Source of the DNA: Bacteroidales bacterium
GTDB taxonomy: Bacteria; Bacteroidota; Bacteroidia; Bacteroidales; P3
Direction: 5' to 3'
Assembly (NCBI GenBank): GCA_024681475.1
Contig: JAILAT010000022.1
Coordinates: 1-64,000 of the forward strand
Length of the DNA: 64,000 bases
The notes beneath the pieces were generated by a model. The model saw only the letters and a list, made by a program, of their open reading frames with translations, searched no databases and was not told the DNA's origin. The position numbers and the translations under genes were made by a program. Positions 20,801 to 28,295 of the stretch are shown piece after piece; the first letter of the stretch is position 1; each line of letters begins with the position of its first letter.

Positions 20801-23618
20801 TGTTCGAGGTACCGTCGTCATCCGAGATCAGGAAGTTGTTGGCCACAATGGCGTAGCCCGACGAGGAGCCGATAAGGCCCGTGGCACCCAGACAGCTGGC
20901 ACCGCTGGTGACATACACCAGGTTGCGCGTGATCTTCGATGCTCCGTGGCAATCCTGTATCAGGATGACATAGCTGGAGTTGGCATACACGTCGTTGAAC
21001 GTGTTGCTGTCCACCGTCACCCCAATCTGGTTACGGACAATCACACCGTTTGTACCTTGTGTGTTGAAGGTATTGCCTTGAATCTTACTGCCGTGAGCCA
21101 AGTTGTCGATAGCAGGACCCACCAGACTGATGCCCGCCGTACCTCTGTTGAAGGTACATCCACGCACCACCAGGGAGTCGCAGCCGCCCGAATACAACAG
21201 CGCAGGGCTATACATTTGGTTGACGGTAGCGGCACCGCCGACGTGCGACTCTGTGAATTCACAGTTGTCGAAAATACAGCCCGTCGAGGCGATACCCAAT
21301 CTGACATGATAGGTAGCCGCCATACCACCGTTGTTGGTCACAAAACGTATCCTGTTGAAGCGTATATGGTTGGACTGCTGCAGGTTCACCAGCTGCGGGG
21401 TGACGATATTGCCGCCCTCGGGAGTGAACTGCACTGTCAGCTGGGTGGGATGCTCGGGCTCGAAAGTGACGACATTGGTAGCCGAGGTGCCCGATATGGC
21501 AGGCCATGTGGTGGGATAATAGGTTCCCGCCGCCAGTTTCACCGTCAAAGGTCCGTTCACACCGCACTGGCTCAGTGCATACAGGCAGTTCTCCAACGAA
21601 TTATAGGTGTATCCTGCACCCTGGCCCACGGTGATGGTGCCCGACATCGGGCCAGCGCAAGCAATGAAGCGCGTCCACAGCGTGTCGTTGTAAGGCTCGT
21701 GGTCACGATAGTTGTTGCCTTGGAAGGTGACAGAGTCGTCTACCCAAGCCAACATCTCATGGTAGCCCGTCGTGTAGGTCTGCGTCGTGTTCACTGTCAC
21801 GTTAATGGTGGAATAGGCTGCCAACGTGCCAGTCCAGTCATAGTATTGCGAAGCGCCGCCGTCAATCTTATAATAGATACGAACCGCATTGATGGGCTGT
21901 GCGCCATAGTTCTTCAAGGTCAGCACCACGTTGTTGTTGCCCGTGGCATTGGCGGGGGTTGAATCGTTGGGATTGACGAAACCGCTGATACCGCAGTCAT
22001 ACATCAGAGGAGCGTTTCCCCACTGGCGCATCTGGAGTGCAGGACGCTTGTTGGCATATTGGCCGCTAGCAAACAGCTGGTTGGTAGCGCTGCTCGCGAA
22101 GGGGCTGACGTCGCCCGAGTTTGCAGGATAGCTGGAGACCACCGATCCTGTATGAGTTCCCACGCCATGCTGACGGATAGAAAAGGCTGGAGGGTCGCCA
22201 TGCTGGGAGTTCAACTCGCGGACTGTCACCAAGATATTCTTGCCTGCATAGAAAAATGTATCTTGAAGGTTGATGATTCCCACAGTACCGTTATTCTGCG
22301 TGATGACCAACGCCGAGTCGTACACAACCTTCTGCCAGTCAGGATAGTAGGGTACTGAATTTTCGGTACTCACCACCCCGTAGCTACTTGGGATATTGGT
22401 CATCTGAATGCTGAAACGGTCGCGGTAGTTGTTGTTCGCGTTACTTGCCGCCGTGTAGCGCAACTGTGTGATGGCACCGGGGCGATAGCCCAACGATGCA
22501 AGATATGCGCTATCATAGATAAACTGGCTCTTATGTATTCCATAGTTCGGGAAAGGATACGCATTCTCTGCCGATGTTGAAGGCATCATGACGAAGTTGT
22601 CGTAGCCACGGACACACTTGAACGACATCCAGGCCGACTCGTCGGTGGGGAATGTCACCGTGTTGAAGTTCAGCGTCGCATCGCGAGCCACCAGGTGCCA
22701 GTGCACCAGTGTGTCGAAGCCGCAGAAGGGGATGTATCCGCGATACACACCAGAAGAATTGTTGCCCGACACAAGCGTCATCGTCGTGCGCTGATAGGGT
22801 TGGTTCGTGCCCAACTGGTAGACCAGATACACAGAGTCCGGATGCATACCCACTGTCACAGCCGTACCTATCTCTGCCTCAACGCGTACCGCACGGCTAT
22901 GGGGATAATTCTCAAGTTCCGGATAGGAGCGCATCGTCAGCGTGGGCAGCGTCATAGGCCACTGGCTGCATTTCACCTGAATATTGTCCAGATACCAGCC
23001 TTTTGTCGTTGTTCCCGATGCGGTGCGCGGCTTCAGCACAAAACGCACCTGCAACTTTCTGTTGGCCTGACTTGTGGCACCCAACACGTTGTTCAGATTG
23101 AAACGCTCACGCTTCCACATCGTGTTGGAGGCATTAGCCCCCGTCCACGAATCATAGCTGTGGTCCGAGAACGACGGGTTGCCGGCGAAGTCGCTACTAC
23201 CGCCACCCCACGACATATCGTAGGCTTGCACGCCGTCCAACGTCAACCAGGAATCCGAGCCAACACGCTTCACCTGGATGATACCTACTTCTTGCGGCGA
23301 CTGGCATTCATTCGGGACAACCGTGTTGATGTGCATAAATTCCAGGAAGAACTGGCTATATGCAGGGTTGTCCGACAGGTCTATCGTGTCCGTCGTTACG
23401 ACACACTCCTCGTTCGTGTGGCTCATTTTCAGAGCTCGAGAGCCAGCCGAGAAAACTGATGTTTGCGGCGCAGCGGTACCCGAATTCACCGTGTAGCCAA
23501 ACTGCTCTCCGCTCTGCTCAAATCCTTGCGTATACCTCGTGACAATCTGGGCACCAACAGGCACTGTCGTACCCAAAAACGCAAAAATCAGCGTCAGAAG
23601 AAATACTCTTTTTTTCAT
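11841..23618 (-). CDS. Giant modular secreted protein (3925 aa) with T9SS C-terminal sorting domain
   Basis: One uninterrupted frame. Approximate order: signal peptide (1-23, ending VGAQ); MAM/jelly-roll-like module (25-215); beta-sandwich modules; a first right-handed parallel beta-helix (about 655-1095, opening GTITVGQGAGYTYNSLENCL); Ig/CARDB-like modules; a lamin-tail-like domain (about 1310-1510); more CARDB-like repeats with recurring NDT and NNTL ends; a second beta-helix (about 2020-2470, opening TYTIGATGDYANFTTAID); a GEVED-like stretch (YIDYDRDGTFYLGDDY, about 3015); a second MAM-like module (about 3200-3385); further CARDB-like repeats; a type A T9SS domain (about 3840-3925, DQNYPNPYESVTNI to YYYGIEMNGE). 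Probably a surface adhesin or glycan-binding protein; no catalytic motif seen. Encoded directly before tilS. Confidence 0.85.
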   Translation of the reverse strand: MKKRVFLLTLIFAFLGTTVPVGAQIVTRYTQGFEQSGEQFGYTVNSGTAAPQTSVFSAGSRALKMSHTNEECVVTTDTIDLSDNPAYSQFFLEFMHINTVVPNECQSPQEVGIIQVKRVGSDSWLTLDGVQAYDMSWGGGSSDFAGNPSFSDHSYDSWTGANASNTMWKRERFNLNNVLGATSQANRKLQVRFVLKPRTASGTTTKGWYLDNIQVKCSQWPMTLPTLTMRSYPELENYPHSRAVRVEAEIGTAVTVGMHPDSVYLVYQLGTNQPYQRTTMTLVSGNNSSGVYRGYIPFCGFDTLVHWHLVARDATLNFNTVTFPTDESAWMSFKCVRGYDNFVMMPSTSAENAYPFPNYGIHKSQFIYDSAYLASLGYRPGAITQLRYTAASNANNNYRDRFSIQMTNIPSSYGVVSTENSVPYYPDWQKVVYDSALVITQNNGTVGIINLQDTFFYAGKNILVTVRELNSQHGDPPAFSIRQHGVGTHTGSVVSSYPANSGDVSPFASSATNQLFASGQYANKRPALQMRQWGNAPLMYDCGISGFVNPNDSTPANATGNNNVVLTLKNYGAQPINAVRIYYKIDGGASQYYDWTGTLAAYSTINVTVNTTQTYTTGYHEMLAWVDDSVTFQGNNYRDHEPYNDTLWTRFIACAGPMSGTITVGQGAGYTYNSLENCLYALSQCGVNGPLTVKLAAGTYYPTTWPAISGTSATNVVTFEPEHPTQLTVQFTPEGGNIVTPQLVNLQQSNHIRFNRIRFVTNNGGMAATYHVRLGIASTGCIFDNCEFTESHVGGAATVNQMYSPALLYSGGCDSLVVRGCTFNRGTAGISLVGPAIDNLAHGSKIQGNTFNTQGTNGVIVRNQIGVTVDSNTFNDVYANSSYVILIQDCHGASKITRNLVYVTSGASCLGATGLIGSSSGYAIVANNFLISDDDGTSNMLTTPLNIINAEYAKVVFNSVKLMAPSRGGIAAATFGGSEILNSQFYNNIVACVDTSNFAFNYIPTSGATNYIGYNIYYSNGPVLNKYNGVNCMTMSTWLAQYPQDNSSQNVNPAFLNSTVTDLRSYSQNVKNHAMPIAEVTDDIFGTQRDATSPCVGGFEFSSLPYDFEIIDMLSPDAEYCDGTASASIELVIKNSGVNAFTPGTQNLTLTYSRTTTPGVMVGGLSGNVSINRTIPANDTIHFATTATLQFPVNGLLDSTYQFYFWLTSTIDPNPANDTTGFTVTSNYHFPAPNAVNMTVGYSTQATVAVSNGVQTWRNNVYNSSRADSSTVYWYDAPTSTIPFFRGNTYTTGILYSDTTFYIRQRRSLGLVKISEVQLRNNGDGVTYPMPTWMNATSSGGTVAVELMNVGDGPVNLLGDTMQLVSSTSAFNKTFVMPNVTIEPHQMLVVQWRTGMNTVDSTKTIGTNIAVAGNNQNYGNIHFAVLYRDGHGLVDAVAFNNITNLTQWTNQQVPTWVWAGSGITLEQTSTGVIRKGWPTNASQTPSNTQQFWQTADASHMMTMGTPNSNVVRFTDNGCESDYTTVTIHIASQPQVDLELDSLAIPSGCGVGVEPITVTIYNHGMVQSDTVTARLKLNGTLVCSDVLSPIPAHGQTIHTFSLPIDFTVTSGTQTFNVEVLVDHQNNDVTLFNDTVRQQVESSYQPGVVSVNHYDTVQYGQRAILTSNAAVIADSLVWYDRNMNVLDTINIYETNYLYGDDTFYVSALGTVNRPTHVGTLATMTGATAFPSPYNPNKKYVREQYLYLASQLIEAGHSAGVINSVSFYLDTIMAPAGTMTFDYFTVSMDTTSKATFTSNGNWLPVTARSTQNSLTISNASKGWITHNFQTPFVWDGVSNIVVQVTHALPAAITQGARTRYTNGGANTVLYKNDNNNDLSNTTANGSRSPNRPDILFGFDDPNCEGPTTPIYVAVENRPACDLALQWPAGWDTVSFSSCGNNNLDVTITNLGGSPASNYTINYWVDTTMGTYSGTTTLAPQATSTITVATPSFTPGRHQLTAVVIVSDDTIHTNDTIHSTINVSFCTGTYTIGATGDYANFTTAIDTLYHAGVDGAVVFEVQNGIYNEQIQLGSVRGASALNTVTFRSASGNASDVMLRYQPVQANNYVINIDGARFVTFKNMSFYANASGNYSNVINLANVENIHFENAVVRVKGTVNHVNSSCVIVGENVHYLYFDSCWIDSGYYGVRSMVPVLGSSYGLFLTNSHVTNFWSMGVYLRKLDEVYITGNNVRSGVNISSRALTGIFVAEHNGPLTLEANNVVLSDQRNGGKQGIHLARVSSSNALRSTVYNNMTACVGTNTAGIVSAGIWLDTCEYINVYYNTCNVNVGLNMPTTCAFTVRGSGTGAYVMNNVFTNQSKGYAYYAQLAANITTSNYNNYYSNSPTRLAYWGGVELPTFEELRQQNSQDANSYNMPAYYVSPDDLHLSIGSFCELAQYNTAVPKDIDGTTRPQIPSPTMGAHEYARSIHNIAVTDVYEPELGVSTVIEGDSMKIVVRLFNDGTSTESNLTWWAELDGTGNTNTSSQMMHIAEMQPQSEVIDSTWIVVPMGAIDTHNIIIHFPMANDSIPANNTLIVPVFINMRWNLQASNLVVESGDGCRLHNTVVSITLTNTGMHAVPTTYPVQLGFQATLNTAGVTVPTLPISFTETQTLPSEIEPLASVTMTFNNTFNLYPTSIAKDIQVRCRANVTYQWDQKPNNDTTSNVNVTSKYTPSSPVAPDLHIPYATWDTIFASHTDVPPTGAQIHRPIRWYRDSLAEPFHAPNNYNASTWWETPQYFHDSVYFLSCVSTTGCTSYYSQAHVYLNPRVNPDAAIVSIEEPLPHMVYMSQDSVKVGIINYGTAPISNIPVVYQLFSQQNQLLQEVHEVCPATIQPDQVYVYRFDSLMNIPAWGQNYKLRTWTDLANEQVRLNDTLRNIYQFTALTEQAYQLPNIANTMGLDIVHVAYSSLDNLLPEIGHDYINFANYTNPAVPVLHMIKGTQDTMIIEVANSDDYSDYNTSGYLSVYIDYDRDGTFYLGDDYQYNWTELVYGDTVRSRNPEKFLFTLPDSIALGYMRMRIILQQAGIEPKGPNGEDAIEFGCAHDYLLYIEDVPPLVDIAATRIVAPRSPILDSANVPVTFMISNKGATPITEASISYTLIDGDPTDHSARGVINWTGDLQPGHSVEVALPDRPFKFGTTTVKLVAETAGDTIPENDTIWYEYHLFDTITLRLVDYFETKDIWYAPRGYNAYGTNLFQRGVPNKPNIMTAMSDSCVWATNLTGFVMPGNKGNLSFLYTPKINISQIRPDTIEFWMASDIAEGHTLTMEFYDYQGKWQTMGSANDTLWYNSGEGWTGTSPGYTYVHYVFPTSLVSGDFQQLVQFRFVYHARPGSDPCDGVAIDNFVVGKARRNVDVGVVALTYPLHPQFGQTLNPHVIIKNFGLDTIYEVSLAYRPYGAFLAKTGTFISETGLAPNETAMYSFSDPFIVRSDFPDTFQICAYTTVNMDIYLENDTTCMDFILSPLDNDMAMVSFLSPTDRIVAGDSITVTTRLRNYGQAPVSQCEVTYVYNGNVTYTETVNFVELLGRELQSFEYFNYTFHHRVRASMGTMSMTAFVNMPNDDYVYNDTIDKTINGISAITDLKAREVLVERNFQNVYIHVTIDNVGARSVTDFDVGFWYYNDTNTLIRRHVHLEDSDPFAALTTMHYRFPDTLPAHNEYYNYVTAFVFNEEDNDRSNDTTNVIGTPIVDFRAVEVLVEENREDECHVRLAIENVGNINSTLDRKITITAKINGDSITTKNIQRVIAPGEIYSLDFTPTIPKSPSRTYVGTGYVTQVEDVNVTNNQTSAVRAINYFEGIPVAPKPTGMTLDQNYPNPYESVTNIQFHLPTAGDVRFFVMDEMGRMVYQRSEHFSEGDHTIQYGDSRLSSGVYYYGIEMNGERLMRKMTFKR

Positions 23619-23662
23619 TTTATAATTATTATATTTTATTTGTTTACAAGTATATATACACT

Positions 23663-23691
23663 CAAAAACGGCTTACACGAAGCCCTTTTTG
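23663..23691 (-). promoter_or_regulatory. Terminator-like hairpin in the 5' leader of the giant gene
   Basis: Arms of about 11 bases (AAAAA-x-GGCTT on the minus strand, pairing with AAGCC-x-TTTTT) flank a five-base loop and end in a run of five T. It lies between the -7 box (23709-23716) and the start codon (23618), so it would form in the leader RNA. It could be an attenuator, or simply a leader stem. I see no leader peptide or known riboswitch core. Confidence 0.4.
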
Positions 23692-23708
23692 CGTTCATTA
23701 TTAACAGA

Positions 23709-23716
23709 CAAAAATA
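23709..23716 (-). promoter_or_regulatory. -7 promoter box of the giant gene
   Basis: On the minus strand the box reads TATTTTTG (TAnnTTTG). It lies about 90 bases upstream of the ATG at 23618; no exact TTTG -33 box is present. The region 23717-23989 upstream holds no gene, only AT-rich sequence. Confidence 0.5.
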
Positions 23717-23989
23717 CACAATTTTTGCAACATCTCTCATATTTCCCTCACTTTTTTTTGTTTTTTCTCCAGAATCTACTCCTTGTAATCTCATTTCCAA
23801 ATTGTTGTAGCAAAATCGGCAGTAATAAATCCCGATCGTCAAAACACACTTTCCATGCACGCAAAAATCACGCTGGGCATCTTTGTTTGTCCTTATGTCG
23901 CTTCAGAGAGCAAAAAAGTTGCAAAAAAAATGTTAATTATTCATAACAGAACCTCTATCAGACTAACAGCCATGCACTTGCAATCATCA

Positions 23990-24028
23990 AAAAAACAAAA
24001 AAAAATCGTCTCGTTGAGACGATTTTTT
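23990..24028 (-). terminator. Rho-independent terminator of the ruvB-hutI-lolD-rlmB operon
   Basis: A 12-bp stem (24001-24012 with 24016-24027; GC part CGTCTC/GAGACG, loop GTT) is followed on the minus strand by a long U-tract (A-rich 23990-24005 on the plus strand). It starts 22 bases after the rlmB stop. Confidence 0.85.
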
Positions 24029-24049
24029 CAGGTTCTATCACGCAAAATC

Positions 24050-24898
24050 TCAACGATTGCGTTGGCGCAACATTTCGTAGAAGAAGATGCCGGCGGCGAC
24101 AGAGACATTGAGCGACTGTACCTCGCCACGCATCGGCAACTTGGCGCGGCAGTCGGTCATTTTCAGCAGTTCAGGCGAGATACCGGTGTCCTCAGAACCC
24201 ATGACAAGCAGCGTGGGCACTGTAAAATCGACCTCCACATAGTCTGTGGCGCCCTTCTCACTGGCAGCCACAACCTGGAGGCCCGACTGGCGGGCGTAGT
24301 TCACCACAGTCTTCATGTTGCTTTCACGGCAGATGGGCACACGCAGCAGGGCACCCGAGGAACTTTTGATGGCATCCTCGCTGATTTGTGCGCTGCCGTG
24401 GTCGGGCACCACAACGGCATCGACCCCTGCACACTCGGCTGTGCGGACAATGGCGCCGACGTTGCGCACATCGGTCAAGTGATCCAGCAACACGACAAAG
24501 GGAACCTTTTCTTGCTCCAACAGCCTGTTGAGCAGCTCCATAAAGTCATGAAACCGGATGGGGGAAATGGTCGCCACAACACCCTGATGGTTGCTGTCCG
24601 TCATGCGGTCCAGCTTCTCTGCCGGCACATACTGGAAGGGCAGCCCTTTGTCACGTATCTTGGCACGTAGCTCCTGCATCAACGAGCCATCCAGACCGCT
24701 CTGTATCAATATTTTGTCTATCTGCTGATCCGAATCGATGGCCTCCATCACGGGTCGCAGTCCGCAGACCAGCTGCTGCTTCGAGCGCGGCGCCTTGCCT
24801 GCTCCACGGGAGCCTTCGCCACTATTGAAATCCGTTCTATGTTTCACGTGAAACGGCTGGTTATCACGTCCTTTCTGATTGCTCTTTTTTTGTATCAT
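24050..24898 (-). CDS. rlmB: 23S rRNA (guanosine-2'-O-)methyltransferase, TrmH/RlmB family
   Basis: This 282-residue SPOUT methyltransferase has a charged N-terminal extension (1-40), the substrate-binding domain (about 42-115; GLRPVMEAI, HQGVVATISP) and the knotted SpoU domain with motif 1 DVRNVGAIVRTAECAG (about 143-158), motif 2 LLVMGSEDTGISPELL and motif 3 LPMRGEVQSLNVSVAAGI (about 256-273). It would 2'-O-methylate a guanosine in 23S rRNA. The RlmB assignment rests on family resemblance; other TrmH-like rRNA or tRNA enzymes are possible. Last gene of the operon, 36 bases after lolD, with a strong terminator behind it. Confidence 0.85.
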   Translation of the reverse strand: MIQKKSNQKGRDNQPFHVKHRTDFNSGEGSRGAGKAPRSKQQLVCGLRPVMEAIDSDQQIDKILIQSGLDGSLMQELRAKIRDKGLPFQYVPAEKLDRMTDSNHQGVVATISPIRFHDFMELLNRLLEQEKVPFVVLLDHLTDVRNVGAIVRTAECAGVDAVVVPDHGSAQISEDAIKSSSGALLRVPICRESNMKTVVNYARQSGLQVVAASEKGATDYVEVDFTVPTLLVMGSEDTGISPELLKMTDCRAKLPMRGEVQSLNVSVAAGIFFYEMLRQRNR

Positions 24899-24934
24899 GA
24901 GAAAACATTATTACCCTATCGACATTTCACGACC

Positions 24935-25585
24935 TCACACATTCACGCCGTCTTTCAGCGTTATCTGCCTGTCGCTCATCTCTGCAAGTGTCTGGTTGTG
25001 CGTCACAATCACAAAAGTCTGGCCATACTTTTCGCGCAACTCAAAGAAAAGACGGTGCAACTCCTCGGCATGATGCGAATCGAGGTTGCCCGACGGCTCG
25101 TCGGCGAAGACTACAGCCGGGCGATTGATGAGAGCCCGTGCTACTGCCACACGCTGCTGCTCGCCACCAGAGAGTTCTGACGGCTTATGTCCGGCACGCT
25201 GACTGACATGCAGAAAATCCATGATTTCCAGCGCTTCGCCGCGCACCTCGTCGAGGTTACGGCCTCCTATCAAGGCTGGCATACAGACATTCTCCAAGGC
25301 TGTGAATTCGGGCAGCAGATTGTGGAACTGGAACACGAAACCGATATTGCGATTGCGGAAACGCGACAATTCCTTCTGTGACAGCTTCGTAATGTCAGTG
25401 TCCTTGATCAGCACGGTGCCACGGTCGGCGCGGTCCAATGTTCCCATTATCTGCAACAGCGTGGTCTTGCCTGCACCCGAGGCGCCCACGATGGAGACTA
25501 TTTCCCCATCGCCGACCTCCAAATTGATGTCTTTCAGCACCTCCAGGGTGCCATACGACTTGTATAGATGCTCAACTTTTATCAT
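24935..25585 (-). CDS. lolD: Lipoprotein-releasing ABC transporter ATP-binding protein LolD
   Basis: A 216-residue ATPase of the LolD/MacB type. It shows Walker [10 protein letters not shown] (about 33-41), a Q-loop in [12 protein letters not shown] (about 83-94), the signature [15 protein letters not shown] (about 138-152), Walker [13 protein letters not shown] and the H-loop VTHN. The LolD-type N-L-L-P-E-F segment supports a role in moving lipoproteins from the inner membrane with LolC/E partners, which are not in the window. It sits between hutI (18-base gap) and rlmB. Confidence 0.85.
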   Translation of the reverse strand: MIKVEHLYKSYGTLEVLKDINLEVGDGEIVSIVGASGAGKTTLLQIMGTLDRADRGTVLIKDTDITKLSQKELSRFRNRNIGFVFQFHNLLPEFTALENVCMPALIGGRNLDEVRGEALEIMDFLHVSQRAGHKPSELSGGEQQRVAVARALINRPAVVFADEPSGNLDSHHAEELHRLFFELREKYGQTFVIVTHNQTLAEMSDRQITLKDGVNV

Positions 25586-25603
25586 CTTTGTGTTACGTTA
25601 GCG

Positions 25604-26839
25604 TCACACCTGTTTGCCTTTCAGGAACACCTGCTCCACCTTGTTCTCACCGTAGGCGTAGGGCATATATTCATATGTCGGTATCGGTTTGGTGATGAAG
25701 AAGTTGGCCTGTTTTCCACGGCAGATGCTGCCCAGCTTGTCGCTCACGCCCATAGCGTAGGCCGTGTTGAGCGTGGTGGCGTTGATGGCCTCTTCGGGGA
25801 GCATACGGTAGTTGACGCAAGCCATGGAGAGGATGAGCTGCATATTGCCCGACGGCGACGAGCCCGGATTGTAGTCCGACGCCATGGCCACAGGCAGGCC
25901 GGCATCCATCATCTGACGCACGGGAGCATGGCGCATATTGAGAAAGAATGCGGCGCCGGGCAGCACCGTGGGCATCGTCTCCGAGCCCAGCAGGGCCGCA
26001 ATTTCCGCCTCGCCGGTATATTCCAGATGGTCACAGCTCAACGCATTGTATTTCACGGCAGTCTGTATGCCTCCCGAGCAGGCCATCTCATTGGCGTGGA
26101 TCTTGCCACGCAGGCCATGGCGCGCACCGGCCTCGAGCATACGTTCGGTGTCCTCCACCGTGAAGAAGCCCTCGTCACAGAACACGTCGATATAGTCTGC
26201 CAGACCTTCAGCTGCTGCCTGGGGTATCATCTCGTCGATGACAAGGTCGACAAACTTCTCCTGGCAGCCGCGGTATTCCATGGGGATGCCATGGGCACCA
26301 AGCAACGTGGCCTTGATGGTCATCGGCGACGCCTCCTTGAGACGCTGCACCACGCGCAGCATCTTCAGCTCGGCCTCGGTGGTCATGCCGTAGCCCGACT
26401 TAATCTCCACAGCGCCGGTGCCAAAGTCCTTCATCATCTCCAGACGCTGATAGGCGTCTTCGAAAAGCTGGTCCTCCGTGGCCTCCTGCACACGTTTGGC
26501 AGAATTGAGGATACCGCCGCCGCGCTTGGCAATCTCGTCGTAGGAGAGTCCGCGGATTTTATCGATGTATTCTATCTCGCGGCTTCCGGCATAGACCATG
26601 TGGGTATGCGAGTCGCAGAAGGTGGGGAACACCATACGTCCACGGGCGTCGACCTCCTGGTCGAAAGTCTGCTCGCCGAGGTTGTCCATAGGACCAAAAT
26701 CAGCGATAACGCCATCTTCCACAATCAGATAGGCATCCTTCACGGTGCCCAGCGAGGCCATATCCTTTCCGCACACGCGAAGACGTGCCTGCTCTTCCAC
26801 TTGTACCAGTTCTTTGATATTTTTGATTAACAGTCTCAT
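25604..26839 (-). CDS. hutI: Imidazolonepropionase HutI
   Basis: This 411-residue amidohydrolase hydrolyses 4-imidazolone-5-propanoate to N-formimino-L-glutamate in histidine degradation. Metal-ligand motif CDSHTHMVYAG (about 77-87), the KSGYGMTTEAELKMLRV stretch, GAHGIPMEY, KIHANEMACSGG (about 241-252), CDHLEYTGEAE and the late Asp in MASDYNPGSSPSGN (about 312-325) are all present. Length is normal. The other hut genes are not next to it, so it is separated from its pathway here and lies within the ruvB operon (61-base gap). Confidence 0.9.
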   Translation of the reverse strand: MRLLIKNIKELVQVEEQARLRVCGKDMASLGTVKDAYLIVEDGVIADFGPMDNLGEQTFDQEVDARGRMVFPTFCDSHTHMVYAGSREIEYIDKIRGLSYDEIAKRGGGILNSAKRVQEATEDQLFEDAYQRLEMMKDFGTGAVEIKSGYGMTTEAELKMLRVVQRLKEASPMTIKATLLGAHGIPMEYRGCQEKFVDLVIDEMIPQAAAEGLADYIDVFCDEGFFTVEDTERMLEAGARHGLRGKIHANEMACSGGIQTAVKYNALSCDHLEYTGEAEIAALLGSETMPTVLPGAAFFLNMRHAPVRQMMDAGLPVAMASDYNPGSSPSGNMQLILSMACVNYRMLPEEAINATTLNTAYAMGVSDKLGSICRGKQANFFITKPIPTYEYMPYAYGENKVEQVFLKGKQV

Positions 26840-26900
26840 ATTTTGTTTTTTAGATTTGTCACAATGGTAGGACCTATTGGCCCTATCAGACCCTTTCTTA

Positions 26901-27932
26901 TCAGTACAGGTCTATCGTTTGCTGGTCGCCTACGGTCTTGATTTTGCCCAGATGCTGGTAGGCCAGCTGAGTGGCTTCGCGACCTCGTGGGGTGCGCATC
27001 AGATAGCCTTCCTGGATAAGGTAGGGCTCGTAGACCTCTTCGATGGTGCCCGCCTCCTCGCCCACCGCCGTGGCGATGGTGTTGAGACCCACAGGGCCAC
27101 CTTTGAACTTGTCGATAATGGTGCCCAGGATGCGCAAGTCCATTTCGTCCAATCCGTTGCGGTCCACATTGAGTGCCTGCAGCGCATAGCGGGCGATGTC
27201 GAGAGTGATGGTGCCGTCGCCCTTCACCTGCGCAAAGTCGCGCACACGACGCAGCAGCAGGTTGGCGATACGGGGGGTGCCGCGGCTACGCCGCGCTATC
27301 TCCATGGCCGACTCGCTGGTAATCTTCACATTGAGCAGCCCTGCCGAACGGTTCACTATCTTCGTAAGCGTCTCAGCATCATAGTATTCCAGTCGGAACG
27401 AGATGCCGAAGCGAGCCCTGAGGGGTGCCGTAAGCATACCCGACCGTGTGGTGGCGCCGATAAGGGTGAACGGTTTCAGGTTCAGCTGCACGCTGCGCGC
27501 TGCCGGACCCGACTCAATCATGATGTCGATGCGGTAGTCCTCCATGGCGGAGTAGAGATATTCCTCCACAATGGGCGACAGACGGTGTATCTCGTCGATG
27601 AAGAGTACGTCATGTTCGCCGAGGCTGGTGAGCAGTCCCGCCAGGTCGCCGGGCTTGTCGAGCACAGGCCCCGACGTCATCTTCATGCCCACACCCAGCT
27701 CGTTGGCGATGATGTGCGACAGCGTCGTCTTGCCCAAGCCCGGAGGGCCCGAGAGGAGCACATGGTCCAGCGAGTCGTGGCGCTCCTTGGCGGCACGCAC
27801 GAAGATACGCAAGTTGTCGAGCACCTGCTGCTGTCCCGCAAAAGAGTCGAACTCCGTGGGGCGCAAAGCGCGTTCCACCTCGCGTTCACGGGCGTTCTGG
27901 CTGTGTCCTGTAGCGTCTAAATTATCGTTCAT
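26901..27932 (-). CDS. ruvB: Holliday junction branch migration helicase RuvB
   Basis: This AAA+ ATPase drives branch migration with RuvA. It has the characteristic N-terminal [14 protein letters not shown] (about 22-35), Walker [12 protein letters not shown] (about 63-73), Walker [10 protein letters not shown] (about 108-116), the beta-hairpin region with IGPAARS-like residues, sensor 1 [18 protein letters not shown] (about 160-177), and the C-terminal winged helix ending [14 protein letters not shown]. Start taken at the ATG at 27932 (343 aa) because the longer frame only adds a TTG start. First gene of the ruvB-hutI-lolD-rlmB operon; a -7 box lies about 100 bases upstream. Confidence 0.95.
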   Translation of the reverse strand: MNDNLDATGHSQNAREREVERALRPTEFDSFAGQQQVLDNLRIFVRAAKERHDSLDHVLLSGPPGLGKTTLSHIIANELGVGMKMTSGPVLDKPGDLAGLLTSLGEHDVLFIDEIHRLSPIVEEYLYSAMEDYRIDIMIESGPAARSVQLNLKPFTLIGATTRSGMLTAPLRARFGISFRLEYYDAETLTKIVNRSAGLLNVKITSESAMEIARRSRGTPRIANLLLRRVRDFAQVKGDGTITLDIARYALQALNVDRNGLDEMDLRILGTIIDKFKGGPVGLNTIATAVGEEAGTIEEVYEPYLIQEGYLMRTPRGREATQLAYQHLGKIKTVGDQQTIDLY

Positions 27933-27942
27933 AATCTTTCTA

Positions 27943-28295
27943 TCTTTTTTCAGCAACAACGAAGCGTCACATCATCCTAAACCACAACAACATACATATT
28001 CCCCAATGCATTATAGCCTCATTGTTTTGAATTGCAAATATACACTTTTTTTTCGACATAGCCGACCTGCCAACAGAAAACCTGGGGCAGAAAAAACCTT
28101 CTCATACCCATATTATCAACAACGCCATCATTCTATGACAACATATCCAACTAGGAAAACCGAATTATCCGCAGGTTGTGAACGGAGGTTGCCGCCAACA
28201 AGATTAGTGCCGTAATGAAGAGTTTAGAATGGCTACAATATTTTAATCTCTGCCGTTCCATAAATAATGACATTAAAGCCATAAATATCATTTTA
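27943..28295. other. Intergenic region between ruvB and the Rhs island
   Basis: This region holds the ruvB promoter box (28035-28042) and otherwise AT-rich DNA. A frame on the plus strand crosses part of it but is a shadow with no family features. I see no repeat or RNA here. Confidence 0.4.
28035..28042 (-). promoter_or_regulatory. -7 promoter box of the ruvB operon
   Basis: The minus strand reads TATATTTG (TAnnTTTG). The start site would be near 28030, giving a leader of about 100 bases before the ATG at 27932. A -33 TTTG is not obvious. Confidence 0.5.

Noticed and set aside
19035-21962. A 975-codon frame on the plus strand
   Set aside because: Antisense shadow of the giant secreted protein. 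Composition (many His, Val, Arg) is that of a reverse-frame artefact in GC-rich DNA.
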